Positions 61,715-64,000 of a stretch of 64,000 nt of DNA are shown one piece after another (within the stretch, counting starts at the first letter, position 1; each line of letters starts with the position of its first letter). The stretch lies in contig NZ_CACVBR010000009.1 in assembly GCF_902728265.1 (NCBI RefSeq), positions 1-64,000 of the forward strand, in the 5' to 3' direction. A program made the position numbers and the translations under genes. The notes below the pieces were generated by a model. That model was not told the DNA's origin. It saw nothing but the letters and a program-made list of their open reading frames with translations, and made no database searches. Source of the DNA: Chryseobacterium potabilaquae. Its GTDB lineage: Bacteria; Bacteroidota; Bacteroidia; Flavobacteriales; Weeksellaceae.

Positions 61715-61833
61715 AAAAAACAATATTTGAAGTAGGTATTTAAATGATCAATGATTCCGGGATAATGAGCAACTAAATTGGGAAAGTCAAAAAAAATCCC
61801 GAATTTTGCATCCCTTCAATAATTCCGAAATTC

Positions 61834-63951
61834 ATGAAACTTTGTATTGCCGAAAAACCAAGTGTTGCCAGAGATATCGCAAAAGTATTGGGTGCTACCA
61901 CACCAAAGCAAGGATATATGGAAGGAAATGGGTATTGGGTAACATGGACTTTTGGACATCTTTGTACCTTGAAAGAACCCCATGATTATAGCCCTGAGCT
62001 TAAGTCATGGAATTTAATATTCTTACCCATTATTCCAAAGAGTTTCGGAATCAAACTCATTCCTAATAAAGGAGTTGAAAATCAATTTAAAATAATTGAA
62101 AAATTAGTTGAGGAATGTGAAGAAGTGATTAATTGTGGGGATGCGGGGCAAGAAGGAGAGTTGATCCAGAGATGGGTATTACAGAAAGCAAAGTGTAATA
62201 AACCTATTCAACGTTTATGGATTTCGTCCCTTACAGAAGAGGCAATTAAGGAAGGTTTTGCGAGCTTAAAACCTGCAGAAGACTATAAAAACCTTTATTT
62301 AGCAGGAAATGCAAGAGCAGTGGGGGACTGGCTATTAGGAATCAATGCCACTCGACTTTTTACCAAAAAATTCGGAGGTAATAAAGCTGTTCTTTCCATT
62401 GGAAGAGTCCAAACACCTACCTTAGCAATGTTGGTGCAACGTCAGAAAGAGATTGATGCTTTTACCATTGAAGAATATTGGGAACTCAAAACGAAATATC
62501 GTGATGTCATTTTTAATGCTGCAATTGATCGTTTAAAAACACCAGATCGTGCAGAAAAAGGATTAGAATATTTAAAAGTAAATCCGTTTGAAATTGTTTC
62601 GTTTGAAATTAAAGAAGGGAAAGAAAAAAATCCACGGCTTTTTGATTTGACAGGACTTCAGGTAGAAGCTAATAAAAAATATGGTTACTCAGCAGAGAAT
62701 ACATTGAATTATATTCAAAGTCTTTATGAGAAAAAACATGTGACTTATCCGCGTGTTGATACAACCTACTTATCGGAAAGCCTTTATCCTAAAATAGAAG
62801 GAATTCTGAGAAAAATGACTTTTTATCAAGAGCTTATAGCTCCCTTATTACAAGAACCGATTCCAAAGACTAAAGCGGTTTTTGATGATGCAAAAGTGAC
62901 AGATCACCATGCAATTATCCCAACTGAAGTTCCTCCCTCTCAATACCTAACTAAGGAAGAAAAATTAGTCTATGATTTAATTGCCAAGCGTTTTATTTCT
63001 GTTTTCTATCCTGAATGTAAAATTTCAAATACTTTGGTGGAAGGAAAGGTGGGGACTATACCTTTTAAAACGAGTGGAAAACAAATTTTAGAACCGGGTT
63101 GGAGGATAGTGTATGCTAAAGAATCCAAGGAAGAATTAACGGAAAAAGAAAAAGAAGAAGAACAAACCATCCCTGAATTTACGGTAGGGGAGACAGGACC
63201 TCATAATCCATTCATTCACCAAGGAAAAACCTCACCACCAAAACCTTACACAGAAGCAACGCTTTTAAGAGCGATGGAAACAGCTGGCAAGCAAGTAGAA
63301 GATGAAGAGCTTCGAGAATTATTGAAAAATAACGGGATTGGCAGACCTTCTACGCGGGCTAATATTATTGAAACTCTTTTCAAAAGAAAATATATTGAGA
63401 AGAAAAGAAAGAATTTAATTGCTACTCAAACTGGAATTCAATTAATTGATACCATAGAAGATGAATTGCTCAAAAGTCCTGAATTAACAGGGGAATGGGA
63501 GCTTAAGCTCCGTAAAATTGAAAGTGGGCAATATGAAGCCAATCAATTTAAAGAAGAGCTGATCCAGATGGTGACAGAGCTTACCAAAAAAGTTGCGGAT
63601 GGAAAAGGTAAGATGATTACTTTGCAAGAAGAGAAAGAAGAAATCAAAGAAAAAAAGAAAAGAGAACCGGCAGCAAAAAAAGAACTCCAATCTTGGGAAG
63701 AAACAAAATGTCCCAAGTGTAAAGAACATCATTTGATAAAAGGAAAAACAGCGGTAGGTTGTTCTGATTTTAAAAATTGCGGTTTTAAAGTGACTTTTGA
63801 AATATTTGGTAAGAAACTTTCAGATAAACAACTTTTAGATTTGATGCTAAAAGGTAAAACGTCCAAGTTGAAAGGATTCAATGCGCATCCTCAGAACTTG
63901 ACAGAAGGAATTTTGACATTAGGAGAGGAGTTTAATATACTTCTGATATAA
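61834..63951 (+). CDS. topB: DNA topoisomerase III (TopB, type IA)
   Basis: A 705-aa protein. The Toprim domain starts MKLCIAEKPSVARDIAKVLG with the catalytic Glu7. The second acidic motif is NCGDAGQEGELIQRW near 103-117; here the usual DxD is DAG. The active-site Tyr is in HVTYPRVDTTYLS, near residue 306. NNGIGRPSTRANIIETLFKR closes domain II/IV. The C-terminus carries one zinc-ribbon-like unit (CPKCKEHHL...CSDFKNCGF) and an RHS-unrelated tail. It decatenates and relaxes single-stranded DNA. Such GDAGQEGE-type TopB proteins are common in Bacteroidetes, both chromosomal and on mobile elements. Confidence 0.92.
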   Translation: MKLCIAEKPSVARDIAKVLGATTPKQGYMEGNGYWVTWTFGHLCTLKEPHDYSPELKSWNLIFLPIIPKSFGIKLIPNKGVENQFKIIEKLVEECEEVINCGDAGQEGELIQRWVLQKAKCNKPIQRLWISSLTEEAIKEGFASLKPAEDYKNLYLAGNARAVGDWLLGINATRLFTKKFGGNKAVLSIGRVQTPTLAMLVQRQKEIDAFTIEEYWELKTKYRDVIFNAAIDRLKTPDRAEKGLEYLKVNPFEIVSFEIKEGKEKNPRLFDLTGLQVEANKKYGYSAENTLNYIQSLYEKKHVTYPRVDTTYLSESLYPKIEGILRKMTFYQELIAPLLQEPIPKTKAVFDDAKVTDHHAIIPTEVPPSQYLTKEEKLVYDLIAKRFISVFYPECKISNTLVEGKVGTIPFKTSGKQILEPGWRIVYAKESKEELTEKEKEEEQTIPEFTVGETGPHNPFIHQGKTSPPKPYTEATLLRAMETAGKQVEDEELRELLKNNGIGRPSTRANIIETLFKRKYIEKKRKNLIATQTGIQLIDTIEDELLKSPELTGEWELKLRKIESGQYEANQFKEELIQMVTELTKKVADGKGKMITLQEEKEEIKEKKKREPAAKKELQSWEETKCPKCKEHHLIKGKTAVGCSDFKNCGFKVTFEIFGKKLSDKQLLDLMLKGKTSKLKGFNAHPQNLTEGILTLGEEFNILLI

Positions 63952-64000
63952 TCATCGTGTGATGAATTTTGAATTTTTTTGTATGAATTTGTACTTACCT

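Overview
The window looks like chromosome from a Flavobacteriia member, most likely of the Chryseobacterium/Weeksellaceae group (inference). The evidence is low GC, sparse Shine-Dalgarno sequences, TAnnTTTG-type -7 boxes, a T9SS C-terminal sorting domain, a GLPGLI-family protein, DUF6443/RHS proteins, IS982 and IS1595 transposases and a DUF4280 PAAR-like protein. I found no rRNA or tRNA genes by reading, and no CRISPR array.

1-15.7 kb is a recombining polymorphic-toxin island. It holds a cut IS1182-type transposase, two orphan RHS tips (the second with a glycine-zipper toxin tail and an overlapping STM3941-type membrane partner), an intact IS982 element, a frameshifted lipoprotein, and an orphan nuclease-like tip with an overlapping CPCC partner. 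A LysM-like / DUF4280 (PAAR-like) / GH19 delivery and effector set follows; its GH19 domain is truncated. After an IS1595-family transposase flanked by structured non-coding DNA comes an L,D-transpeptidase-type effector module with lipoprotein partners. Two of those lipoproteins share a nearly identical 174-bp SH3 module.

15.8-36.8 kb, all leftward, is a Wzx/Wzy-type polysaccharide locus: Wza, a Wzc-like co-polymerase without a recognisable P-loop, Wzx, Wzy, four glycosyltransferases, a hexapeptide acyltransferase, a WecA-like initiating transferase and an unusual 767-aa fusion (small-molecule kinase, nucleotidyltransferase, thymidylate-kinase-like). It adjoins a regulatory set: receiver protein, large hybrid histidine kinase, FIST sensor and sigma-54 activator. 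The same 15-bp palindrome, TTCCA-N5-TGGAA, precedes each of the three leftward biosynthetic transcription units by about 85-110 bp.

37-46.3 kb contains a GLPGLI gene, a frameshifted aldo/keto reductase and a full R-body (RebB) locus: six RebB-family genes, four of them tandem near-copies, with four uncharacterised partner genes. A convergent NarL/LuxR-type two-component pair follows.

46.6-58 kb contains a methyltransferase, a metallophosphoesterase, a DUF2652 protein, a T9SS cargo protein and two large RHS-type proteins. The second RHS protein ends in a toxin-like tail followed by a candidate immunity gene. 58.3-61.2 kb is a leftward metN-metI-metQ operon. It is preceded by a 31-codon leader ORF with three consecutive Met codons and an intrinsic terminator, which is the architecture of ribosome-mediated attenuation. 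The window ends with a GNAT acetyltransferase and a topoisomerase III.
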